64,000 nt of DNA from Tolypothrix bouteillei VB521301 (GTDB lineage: Bacteria; Cyanobacteriota; Cyanobacteriia; Cyanobacteriales; Nostocaceae), in NCBI RefSeq assembly GCF_000760695.4, contig NZ_JHEG04000001.1:242304-306303 (forward strand). Reading direction: 5' to 3'. Below are positions 1 through 7,672 of this stretch, piece by piece. The position numbers and the translations under genes are program-made. The first letter of the stretch is position 1, and the number at the start of each line of letters is the position of its first letter. Under the pieces are notes generated by a model. It had not been told where the DNA came from, did not search any database, and worked only from the letters and a program-made list of their open reading frames with translations.

Positions 1-190
1 ACCTGGCTCTAAACAGGTTAGCACCACTCAAATTGGAACCGATGAGATGAGATCTACTCAAATTAGCAAAGCTCAAGTTAGCCCTGCTAAGATTGACACC
101 ACTCAAGTCAGCCCCACTCAAATCAACCCCACTAAAGTTTCTCTCCCCAACAGCATACCTCTGCAATAACTCTGAAGAAGTTATTTTCAT
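1..190 (-). CDS. Pentapeptide-repeat protein, N-terminal part (runs off left edge)
   Basis: Reading the complement from an ATG at 190-188 gives MKITSSELLQRYAVGERNF followed by a regular A(N/D)LSxx pentapeptide series (GVDLS, GADLS, GVNLS, RANLS, FANLS) up to the window edge. This is the standard head of a cyanobacterial pentapeptide-repeat protein: a short leader containing LLQRYxxGER, then a right-handed quadrilateral beta-helix. A GGAAG ribosome-binding site lies about 8 nt upstream. The C-terminus is outside the window. Function is unknown, as for most such proteins; they are usually soluble interaction scaffolds. It shares its architecture with the complete pentapeptide gene near 50.2 kb. 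Confidence 0.85.
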   Translation of the reverse strand, partial: MKITSSELLQRYAVGERNFSGVDLSGADLSGVNLSRANLSFANLSRSHLIGSNLSGANLFRAR

Positions 191-479
191 CTATATACTT
201 CCACACGGATTAACACATTCAAAGATAACTCAGTCTCTTGATAGGCGATTGGCGATCGCTCAGGAAGTAATTTAGACATAGGCGTGAAAATTAATTACGC
301 GTTCGTCAAAACCCTTAGTAGGGGAGTTGGCGAAGCCTGTCCACAGGACTCTTACATCATTTCTGGAGGTGTCTTTTCAAGTTATCCAGTGGATGGCAAA
401 GATAAAAAAATTAAATCGACATTACAATCATATCGTTTGTAAGTGAGATAAAGATAACCCACTCAACCTCTGGCAATCA

Positions 480-800
480 CTATTTGACTAAATCTTCCGA
501 TGTCTCTGTTTTTTGCTCGGGTGATTTCTTCACAGCCGATTCTTGTACTTGCTTGAGATGAATATTATTCACCTGAGTAATAAAGTTCTCGATCGCTATT
601 TGTGCCTGTTGTTGATATTGTGTTTCATTCGCTGCATCGTTGTAACGATAAGGTTCACTAACTCCCAAGACGAATTTCTCTTGTTCTGCTTCTAACAATT
701 CAACGCTGGTGTTAGCGGCAATCCAATTCTCTTGGAAAGGAAAGGAGGTAACAATACTAGCGACAATAGAGGCGATCGCCTGTTCCGGGCTCATTTTCAT
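480..800 (-). CDS. Conserved hypothetical protein, 106 aa
   Basis: A 106-residue ORF starting MKMSPEQAIASIVASIVTSF, preceded by AAGGGAGATG-like ribosome-binding sequence. It is predicted soluble, with an acidic middle (ELLEAEQEKF) and a hydrophilic, lysine-rich tail ending EDLVK. No catalytic motif or transmembrane segment is visible. Codon use (GCGATCGC inside the ORF) matches the host. It is divergent from the caspase-lipase gene downstream and separated from it by about 230 bp. I do not recognise the family. Confidence 0.6.
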   Translation of the reverse strand: MKMSPEQAIASIVASIVTSFPFQENWIAANTSVELLEAEQEKFVLGVSEPYRYNDAANETQYQQQAQIAIENFITQVNNIHLKQVQESAVKKSPEQKTETSEDLVK

Positions 801-1031
801 CTCCCTTAAAAAGGCGCATGGGAAAATATGTTAAAAATTTTACTATCATTGCACCTAAGCCAATTTGGGTAAATTGCAAATTATATAGATGTCTATCAGA
901 TACTCTTTTTGATTCCAGCCAAATCGTTTCTACACTTACTGATGTCAATTGTGCATAAGTTAATTTTACTGACACATATATAACAGGGGATTGATATCCT
1001 CAATTTAGAAGCTTTTACAAGGTCAATATCT

Positions 1032-4000
1032 ATGACTCAAAAAATTTACGCCTTACTTGCTGGTATTGATAAATATCATCCAGAATCAGGAGTCAACAAT
1101 TTAAGCGGTTGTGTTAACGATATTGAAGCAATAGAAGAATATTTACGGAAACGAATTGCTAGTGAGGGGAAGTGGGAAATAGTAGAATCAGAGGTTCCTT
1201 GGAAACTCACCAATGAATTGGCAACACGTCAAGCAATTATCGACGGCTTTCAAAAACACCTGTCTCAAGCAGGTAGTGATGACGTAGTCTTATTCTACTA
1301 CGCAGGGCATGGTTCCTTTGAACCAGCACCAGATGTGTTTCGCATGAAAGACTCAGACCGTCAAATTGAAACCTTAGTTTGTTATGATAGCCGCACAAAA
1401 GAAGGTCGTGACTTAGCAGACAAGGAATTAAACTATCTCATCGAGATAGTTGCAAAGAACAATCCACATATCCTCATTGTTCTAGATTGCTGTCACTCCG
1501 GTACAGCAACCCGAGATCCAAAAGTGGTGGAACGTCAAACCTCAGCAGATGGACGAGCAAGGGATTTAAAAGATTTTATTTTTCCCGAAGAATGGCTGAA
1601 ATACCGTGTGAGCGATCGCTATGTGTTACCAAGACATGTTGCGATCGCGGCTTGTCGTTCCCATCAAACAGCAAAAGAGCACAGAGGTGAAGGTAATAAA
1701 CCACGTGGTGCTTTTTCTTACTTTTTCACCCAGGCGTTGCAACGCACTCATGGTAGACTATCCTATGCAGATTTAGTGCAAGATATCAACGCTTTGATCC
1801 TCAGTAAGGTCAACGATCAATCACCCCAGATAGAAGCACCTGCAGAGGATTTAAGACAAACTTTCTTAGGAGGTGCAGCAGGTGAGCGATTGAATTACTT
1901 TACCCTAACTTATAATACTGAAGATTATGATGATTGGGTCATTAACGCTGGTGCTTTACACGGTATTCGCCCAGCCACAGAAGGAGAGACTGTATTAGCC
2001 ATTTTCCCCCAGGGAACCCCACCAGAACAGTTGAGCGATATTTCCCATGCCATTTGTCACGCTGTCGTTACTACGGTCTTGACAGAAGTTAGCAAAGTTG
2101 AATTCATTACTGATAGCAGCGAAATATCTTTTGAAGAACCTTACTGGGCAGTTATAATCAGCGTACCTGTCCCACAATTAAAAGTCAATTTCGTGGGGGA
2201 CGCTCGAGGTATAGAACTGGCTCGAACATCTCTTGCGACAGTCGAGCAAGGTGAAGCATCTTTGTTGATTCGAGAAGCAGAATCATCTGAAGATGCGAAT
2301 TACGAGCTAGAAGCACATCAGGGTCAATACTGGATTAAACAAGCTAGCGATCGCAAGTCGATAGTCGCACCGATTCCACTAATACCAGATAACCAAGGAT
2401 ACACTCAGCAACGTGCAATGCAAATCATCAAACGATTAGAACACGTTGTGCGTTGGGCGAATGTTCTAGAATTGAAAACTCCACCCACCAGCCAAATTCA
2501 ACCTGAGGATGTGGAGATGGAAGTGATCGTCATCTTTAATGGTCAAGAATATTCCTCAAAACAGGCGACTTCCGATTTGCGTGCAGAGTATAGTTTCAAA
2601 AATAAGCAGTGGATATCACCAGGCATAAAAATCAAAGTAACGAATCATAGCGACCAAGATATTTACTTTCAAATAGTAGAATTAGCAGGTAACTATTCAA
2701 TAGGTACTCCTCCATTATTCATAGAGAAAGGTAGTATACTTTTATCGAAAAAATCGAGTGATGACCCTATGTTGTCCAGTAAAATGAGCCGCTCCTTAGC
2801 ACTAAATATGCCTATAGAATACTTAAATAGTGGTGTTACTGAATACAATGAGGTTTTCAAGTTAATTGTCAGTACCAGAGATTTCAATGCGAGTTTGCTC
2901 ACACAAAAAGGGCTTGATACTCCACCTCCTAAAGATCGTTTGGTAGGGGCTGGCTCTACAGGATTGTCAGGAACTCTCAATTGTTTAATGAACAACGTAT
3001 ATTCTCGTGAAGCACGCTTAAGAGACGCTGACCTGATTGATAACTGGATGACGAAGGAAGTTAAACTGACGGTTGTAAAACCACCAAGTGGAGTGGAGAT
3101 TAAAACATCTGAACCCACAACTCTACAACCGGGTGTTGTACTGCACAATAACTCGAGTTTTCAAGGAAAAGTTGAAATCAACTCCTTACCACCAAACAGC
3201 CGGGATGCTAACAGTAATTTACTCCCACCCATTCTTATAAAAGCTCCAAATCTGTTTCAACCCTTTGAATTTAACACCACTCGTAGCGGTCTTTCTAAAT
3301 TAAGTGTTTTGGAAATCACTAGCGTACAAAATCACGAAAGCGTCACGCCAGAAAATCCTATCAAGATAGTCGTTGACAAGTCATTGTCATCAAACGAATA
3401 TGTTTTGCCACTCGCTTATGATGGAGAATTTTTCTTACCTTTAGGCACAGCTAAGGCAGAAAATGGTAAGACAGCAATTACCTTAGAACGCTTACCCGAA
3501 CCAATAGCTACTAGCCGGAGTTTGCAAGGTTCAATTAAGATTCTCTTCCAAAAAATGGTGACTCAACCTTTCGGACAAAAATTTGTTTATCCCTTGTTAA
3601 GAAGTGCGGAAGTTTTACCAGATGGACGTGTATCTTATCAAGCGGATAAGGCAATCATCACGGCAAAAGTTACCGAAGCTAAGAAGATTTTACTTTATAT
3701 CCATGGTATCATTGGCGATACAGAAACGGCAGTGAAAAGCACTCAGAATGCAAAGTTGACAGAAAACGGACAACAAAAAACATTGCAAGATAAATATGAC
3801 TTAATTCTCGCTTTTGATTACGAAAATCTCAATACGACTATCGAAGAAAATGCCAAACTTCTCAAGCAAAGATTAGAAGAAATTGGATTAACAGCAAACC
3901 ACGACAAACAATTAGATATTGTTGCTCATTCCATGGGGGGCTTAATATCCCGTACCTTCATTGAAAAAGAAGGTGGTAATAAAATTGTTCAACACTTAGT

Positions 4001-4538
4001 GATGTTGGGTACACCTAATGGAGGTTCTCCTTGGCCAACGGTTCAAGATTGGGCTTTTGCCGCTTTGGGAATTGGATTAAACCAACTCTCTTCGGTAGCT
4101 TGGCCTGCAGTTGCTATTGCTGGAATCTTAAAATTTGTGGATTCCAACATTAAGACTGTAGAACAGATGAGCCCGAGGAGCAATTTTATCCAAAGCATTG
4201 CTACCAATCCAGATCCTAACGTGCGGTATACCATCATTGCAGGCGATCGCTCAATTAAACCAGAAGCATTACAAACCGACTCCGGAAAACAATCAAGTGC
4301 GATAAAGCGACTGATGGGGAAATTATTTGGCTCGGCTCGAGAGAATGTCATCAATCTAGTCTTCTTCCAACAACCAAATGATATAGCGGTGACACTTGAA
4401 AGTATTAAAAGCGTGAGTGAAAACCGCTCTCCCAAGCCCAGAATTCTATCTCCAGATGCGACTTGCGACCATGTAACTTACTTCACCACCCAATCTGGTT
4501 TGGACGCTTTGGTAAAGGCGCTCTGTGAGGAGGTGTAA
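1032..4538 (+). CDS. Caspase-family (orthocaspase) protease fused to a C-terminal alpha/beta-hydrolase (lipase-like) domain
   Basis: A 1168-residue protein. Residues 1-260 form a peptidase C14 caspase-like p20 domain: LLAGIDKY at the start, catalytic His93 in YYAGHGSFE, and catalytic Cys154 in LDCCHSG. Residues about 270-870 are a long middle region of beta-rich, unassigned sequence. From residue 880 an alpha/beta-hydrolase begins: YIHGIIGD (oxyanion region, H891), nucleophile Ser967 in AHSMGG, then LVMLGTPNGGSPW, typical of PGAP1/GPI-inositol-deacylase-like and lipase folds; a late His (CDHVTYF) can complete the triad. No signal peptide is seen, so a cytosolic protein is likely. Caspase plus lipase in one chain suggests a proteolytically switched membrane-attacking effector, as in suicide-type defence; that role is inference. 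A decayed copy of the caspase region follows at 4977-5055. Confidence 0.88.
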   Translation: MTQKIYALLAGIDKYHPESGVNNLSGCVNDIEAIEEYLRKRIASEGKWEIVESEVPWKLTNELATRQAIIDGFQKHLSQAGSDDVVLFYYAGHGSFEPAPDVFRMKDSDRQIETLVCYDSRTKEGRDLADKELNYLIEIVAKNNPHILIVLDCCHSGTATRDPKVVERQTSADGRARDLKDFIFPEEWLKYRVSDRYVLPRHVAIAACRSHQTAKEHRGEGNKPRGAFSYFFTQALQRTHGRLSYADLVQDINALILSKVNDQSPQIEAPAEDLRQTFLGGAAGERLNYFTLTYNTEDYDDWVINAGALHGIRPATEGETVLAIFPQGTPPEQLSDISHAICHAVVTTVLTEVSKVEFITDSSEISFEEPYWAVIISVPVPQLKVNFVGDARGIELARTSLATVEQGEASLLIREAESSEDANYELEAHQGQYWIKQASDRKSIVAPIPLIPDNQGYTQQRAMQIIKRLEHVVRWANVLELKTPPTSQIQPEDVEMEVIVIFNGQEYSSKQATSDLRAEYSFKNKQWISPGIKIKVTNHSDQDIYFQIVELAGNYSIGTPPLFIEKGSILLSKKSSDDPMLSSKMSRSLALNMPIEYLNSGVTEYNEVFKLIVSTRDFNASLLTQKGLDTPPPKDRLVGAGSTGLSGTLNCLMNNVYSREARLRDADLIDNWMTKEVKLTVVKPPSGVEIKTSEPTTLQPGVVLHNNSSFQGKVEINSLPPNSRDANSNLLPPILIKAPNLFQPFEFNTTRSGLSKLSVLEITSVQNHESVTPENPIKIVVDKSLSSNEYVLPLAYDGEFFLPLGTAKAENGKTAITLERLPEPIATSRSLQGSIKILFQKMVTQPFGQKFVYPLLRSAEVLPDGRVSYQADKAIITAKVTEAKKILLYIHGIIGDTETAVKSTQNAKLTENGQQKTLQDKYDLILAFDYENLNTTIEENAKLLKQRLEEIGLTANHDKQLDIVAHSMGGLISRTFIEKEGGNKIVQHLVMLGTPNGGSPWPTVQDWAFAALGIGLNQLSSVAWPAVAIAGILKFVDSNIKTVEQMSPRSNFIQSIATNPDPNVRYTIIAGDRSIKPEALQTDSGKQSSAIKRLMGKLFGSARENVINLVFFQQPNDIAVTLESIKSVSENRSPKPRILSPDATCDHVTYFTTQSGLDALVKALCEEV

Positions 4539-4641
4539 ATCTCAGTGTTGGACTTTCTTGAATAGAGGTTTTTAAAGATGAATTCGGAGGATATTTGTAG
4601 AGTTTAGCATTGTACAAGATTCTCCCAGCCCCCTTTAAAAA

Positions 4642-4790
4642 GCTACGGTGGTGTACACAAGTCTTATATAGTGCATTAAAAGCGGTTTCGATCCCCCCTA
4701 ACCCCCCTTAAAAAAGGGGGGAACTTCATTCCAATTCTCCCTTTTTACGATGTTTCATCTCTTTTCTAGAGATCTGTACACTACCGTAGC
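4642..4790. mobile_element. MITE-like element, copy 1 (149 bp, GCTACGG termini)
   Basis: Terminal inverted repeats GCTACGGTGGTGTACACA at the left and, at the right, the complement of GCTACGGTAGTGTACAGA (16 of 18 bases match). The interior is non-coding and contains CCCCCCTAACCCCCCTT followed by a G-run that can fold back. Imperfect 8-bp flanks TTTAAAAA and TTACAAAA resemble a target duplication. The same termini bound the 167-bp copy at 37511-37677, so this is a dispersed family without its own transposase. Confidence 0.75.
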
Positions 4791-4834
4791 TTACAAAAGA
4801 GGAAATACTTTCACTCATCTCCCTTTTTAAGGGT

Positions 4835-4935
4835 GAAATACTCTTAAAGTCCCCTTTTTAGAGATGAAATACTCTTAAAGTCCCCCTTTTTAGAGATGAA
4901 ATACTCTTAAAGTCCCCCTTTTTAAGGGGGATTTA
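4835..4935. repeat. Short tandem repeat, about 32 bp x 3
   Basis: Three near-identical units of about 31-33 bp, each running GAAATACTCTTAAAGTCCCC then a T-run and a short spacer, begin at 4835, 4866 and 4898 and end in an AAGGGGGATTTAGGGGGATC tail. The C-run/G-run composition is the same as in the dispersed CCCCCTTxxAAGGGGG repeats near 37.5 kb. There are no unique spacers and no cas genes, so this is not a CRISPR. Confidence 0.7.
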
Positions 4936-4976
4936 GGGGGATCTAAAGTTTTAAATTCCTCAGCTACTACTTTTAA

Positions 4977-5055
4977 AACATTCTCTTAGGAGGTGCAGCA
5001 AGGGAGCATTTGAATTACTTGACTTTAACCTACAACACTACAGTCTATGATAATT
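4977..5055 (+). pseudogene. Relic of a second caspase-lipase gene
   Basis: Translating from 4983 gives LLGGAAREHLNYLTLTYNTT then VYDN and a stop at 5052. This closely matches FLGGAAGERLNYFTLTYNTE (residues 278-297) of the intact gene 3 kb upstream; the DNA identity is also obvious (CTTAGGAGGTGCAGCA shared). The frame is closed by stops on both sides (TAA at 4974, tandem TAA at 5052), so only about 25 codons survive. It shows that a tandem paralogue once existed here and was lost, probably together with the repeat and MITE insertions just upstream. Confidence 0.8.
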
Positions 5056-5106
5056 AATAACACTAGCTGAATTACGCCAAGCTATAAAGCTTGGTTCAAT
5101 GAATCC

Positions 5107-5361
5107 ATGTCTACAATTACAATTACCGTCAAACTATTTGCTGCTTACCAAGAAGCATACGGTGTGCCAGAATTGTTGCTAGAATTTCCAGAAAGTACAC
5201 CTGTTGCAGCAGTTCGCGATCGCATAATTGCGGAACATCCCAAACTTTCTCAATTACGGGATATCACTCGATTTGGGGTAAACCTCCAATTTGCAGACCC
5301 AGAGACTATCTTAAATGATGGTGACGAAGTGGTGTTAATTCCTCCTGTCAGCGGCGGGTGA
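5107..5361 (+). CDS. moaD: MoaD/ThiS-family sulfur-carrier-like protein
   Basis: 84 residues with the MoaD beta-grasp pattern: TITVKLFAAYQEAYG at the N-terminus, a central helix (VAAVRDRIIAEHP), then DGDEVVLIPPVSGG at the C-terminus. The exposed Gly-Gly end is what an E1-like MoeB/ThiF enzyme adenylates and thiocarboxylates in molybdopterin synthase. Length (usual 80-90) and terminal motif agree with MoaD. No moaE or moeB is adjacent; the next gene, 52 bp downstream, is nurA, so the pairing may be fortuitous. A different small sulfur carrier (ThiS-like) remains possible. Confidence 0.75.
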   Translation: MSTITITVKLFAAYQEAYGVPELLLEFPESTPVAAVRDRIIAEHPKLSQLRDITRFGVNLQFADPETILNDGDEVVLIPPVSGG

Positions 5362-5413
5362 ATCAGTGCTGGAAGATAAGGGAGAATAAGTTACACTTAA
5401 TGACCAATGACAA

Positions 5414-6451
5414 ATGACACATGACAACAATGAATTTTGGCAGCAAAATAACTTTAGGCTTGAGCCTTGGGCTAACAACTACGACTCCCCAATAGATATA
5501 GAAGAACTGGCGTTAACTGAAAGCGAGGTAGATCCAACTGTAGAAACAGCAGACTGGACAAAGTTTTCTAGAGTACGACCGCAACCTACGTTACCCGAAC
5601 GACTTATATTTATAGATGGTCGCCGTCGTATCGATGCGACTCTTATCGGTGGTAGCGGGAATACCATTGCTTATGGAGCTTTTGGAACAATAGCAGTAGG
5701 TGCTGTCCTAGTGGATAGAAAAACCAGTACAGCTACCTGTTCCCAGTTTCATATCCGGCGTATAATTGGGTTTGGAGGAAACCAACAAGCACCAGAAACC
5801 CGAATTCCTTGTCCTTTGGGAAGTCAAGCACAGTTAATTTACGAACCAGTCGATCCCTACGTAGAAAACAATCCCAATGTTCCCAAAAATCTGGTTCAGA
5901 ATATCATGCTTAAGACAGAAGCACTTCTCGCAGCCCAACAGTTTACTCTTAACCCAAATACCTTAATCGTTCGTGACGGGCGGTTACCTTATAACTCCTT
6001 GAATTTCACAGTGGGCTATGTTAAGACAATGCATAAAAATTATCTAAGTGAAAAATATGCAGCCCTGTTGTGGGAATTGAAACCGGGAGAACGTACCCCT
6101 ATTTTTTTAATAAAAGAACAAAACCGTCCCCACTGGAGTTGGTATCTGAAATCCGGTCACGCTCAAACCTCTTCAGATCGTTTTGGTTACCACAATTTAC
6201 ACGGAATTGTGAGATTGGAATTGTCCAGCGATATTCCTCTGACAACAGCCCAGACAATCGCGGATCAAACCGCCTATCTCATTCCTGAATACGCTTCCTA
6301 TCCTTACAAAGACCCCCGCGCCCCACAAAACCTCACTCCTGTTGGCGCACTCGAACGAGAATTGGGGCGGCGTATGGGTGATGCTATTCTGATCAAAAGG
6401 CGCGTACAAAACTTTTTAGCGTCTGTAGGAGTTTTGCCAATACGCTATTGA
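5414..6451 (+). CDS. nurA: NurA-domain nuclease, partner of HerA
   Basis: 345 residues. LIFIDGRRRIDATLIG around residues 64-79 is the NurA metal-binding entry strand (Asp68 the likely Mn ligand), followed by GTIAVGAVLVD. A second acidic cluster and the LKSGH/FGYHNLHGIVRLE segment fit the RNase-H-like NurA fold. NurA is a 5'-3' DNA end-resection nuclease that works with the hexameric translocase HerA, and the herA-like gene follows on the same strand at 7670. The C-terminus reads RRVQNFLASVGVLPIRY; a near copy of this 3' end, ending GVLP-stop, sits directly against herA, so this copy seems to have been separated from herA by the intervening toxin-antitoxin insertion and given a new last three codons. 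Confidence 0.8.
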   Translation: MTHDNNEFWQQNNFRLEPWANNYDSPIDIEELALTESEVDPTVETADWTKFSRVRPQPTLPERLIFIDGRRRIDATLIGGSGNTIAYGAFGTIAVGAVLVDRKTSTATCSQFHIRRIIGFGGNQQAPETRIPCPLGSQAQLIYEPVDPYVENNPNVPKNLVQNIMLKTEALLAAQQFTLNPNTLIVRDGRLPYNSLNFTVGYVKTMHKNYLSEKYAALLWELKPGERTPIFLIKEQNRPHWSWYLKSGHAQTSSDRFGYHNLHGIVRLELSSDIPLTTAQTIADQTAYLIPEYASYPYKDPRAPQNLTPVGALERELGRRMGDAILIKRRVQNFLASVGVLPIRY

Positions 6452-6677
6452 CTGAAAATGTCGTTTCAACAATTATTCAAACAAAAGATTCTTTAACTAT
6501 CTTTTGAAATTAACGCTCAAATTCAATACCATCACCAATAAGCGCCCTTTTAATTTATGTCTGGTCTGGCAATAATGTCTTACGAATCTTTTTTTTGGTA
6601 TAATTAGTAAACTAAACTGAGCTAGAGCAGCAATACTAAGGCTATTATCTTAATAGATAAGTGAGAGTTCAAACTTT

Positions 6678-7055
6678 ATGGAAAGCAGCACTTTAGTAAC
6701 ATCACAAACTACTAATTCAAAGATAAATATTGTACTGGAAACTAGAGAAGATGGTAGCGCGATCGCATCTATTTTGGAACTTCCACAGTATCGTGTCGAA
6801 GCTACGAATCGCGAGCAGGCACTTGCAATACTGAAGGATCTCGTGGCTCAGCATAAGAACAAAATTGAAGTCATTACGATGGAAATCCAATTACCGCAGG
6901 CTGAGCAATCTGAAAGACCTTGGATGAAATTTGCAGGCGTGTTCAAAGACGATCCGGACTTTGACACAGTTCAGCAGTATATTCAGGAGTATCGTCAGGA
7001 ATTAGATGCTGCTCTTAATATAGAAGATTTCAATCTTGAGAGGGATGCAAGTTGA
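6678..7055 (+). CDS. Antitoxin of a type II toxin-antitoxin pair (VapB-like position)
   Basis: 125 residues. The N-terminal half (INIVLETREDGSAIASILELPQYRVEATNREQALAILKDLVAQH) resembles the HicB-like partial RNase-H fold found in several cyanobacterial antitoxins; the acidic C-terminal half (PWMKFAGVFKDDPDFDTVQQYIQEYRQELD) is typical of the toxin-wrapping tail. It overlaps the PIN toxin gene by 4 nt (TTGA), a translational-coupling arrangement. No ribbon-helix-helix motif is obvious at the start. Identity as antitoxin rests mainly on this coupling and on size. Confidence 0.8.
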   Translation: MESSTLVTSQTTNSKINIVLETREDGSAIASILELPQYRVEATNREQALAILKDLVAQHKNKIEVITMEIQLPQAEQSERPWMKFAGVFKDDPDFDTVQQYIQEYRQELDAALNIEDFNLERDAS

Positions 7056-7468
7056 GCATTTGGATTCTTGATACCGATTGTGTTTCTCTGTTTCAAAGAG
7101 GGAATTTAGAAATTGTTCGTCGCCTAAATAGTGTTGAATCTAACGAAATTGCGATTACAATTATTACAGTTGAAGAACAGATGCGTGGGCGATTTCAAGT
7201 CATTCGACGAGCTGCTTCTAATGAATTAGCCTCGGCTTATCAAAAGCTACAGGTAACATTTGATAGTTTGAAAAGTTTCAATGTCTTAAGTTTCACTACT
7301 GAAGCACAAGAAATATATACAGATCTCATCCATCAAAAGCTCAAAGTTGGTCGTCAAGATTTAAGGATTGCTGCGATTGCGCTTTCTATGAATAAAATTC
7401 TGGTCACACGCAACAATCAAGATTTTTCTCAAGTCTCCAATTTATTTTTAGAAAATTGGACTTTGTAA
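7052..7468 (+). CDS. vapC: PIN-domain ribonuclease toxin, VapC family
   Basis: 138 residues, starting at a TTG that overlaps the antitoxin stop. The PIN signature is present: WILDTDCVSLFQRGN (Asp7/Asp9), ITIITVEEQMRG (Glu in the second position), and GRQDLRIAAIALSMNKILVTRNNQDF (Asp residues of the third and fourth positions). VapC toxins are Mg-dependent RNases that cut tRNA anticodon loops or the sarcin-ricin loop of 23S rRNA. Length is standard. The gene lies in a piece inserted between nurA and herA. Substrate cannot be told from sequence. Confidence 0.88.
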   Translation: MSIWILDTDCVSLFQRGNLEIVRRLNSVESNEIAITIITVEEQMRGRFQVIRRAASNELASAYQKLQVTFDSLKSFNVLSFTTEAQEIYTDLIHQKLKVGRQDLRIAAIALSMNKILVTRNNQDFSQVSNLFLENWTL

Positions 7469-7604
7469 AGTAATAAGCAGGGGATATAGAGGCACAGGGG
7501 AGGCAAAAAAGGCAAAACCTAGTTAGTATTGGTACAATCTCTAACTACTATACGGGTGCAAAGCCGCCGCGCCCCTACTTACTACGTAGCAGGTGATATT
7601 TATG

Positions 7605-7672
7605 ATGGGTGATGCTATTCCACTCGAACGACGCGTACAAAACTTTTTAGCGTCTGTGGGGGTTTTGCCATG
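7605..7672 (+). pseudogene. Duplicated 3' end of nurA left beside herA
   Basis: Reading from 7605 gives MGDAIPLERRVQNFLASVG then VLP and a stop whose TGA overlaps the herA ATG (ATGA). It matches the last codons of the intact nurA (MGDAILIKRRVQNFLASVG) with a 26-nt identical core in the DNA. The ATGA overlap with herA suggests this was the original nurA end in a translationally coupled operon, and that the roughly 1.2-kb segment 6450-7604 carrying the toxin-antitoxin genes was inserted here, supplying a substitute 3' end to nurA. Confidence 0.8.

Noticed and set aside
757..975. 72-aa ORF on the minus strand upstream of the 106-aa gene
   Set aside because: It overlaps the start of the better gene, lacks a ribosome-binding site and shows no domain features.
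4835..4935. CRISPR array
   Set aside because: Units are contiguous without unique spacers and there are no cas genes.
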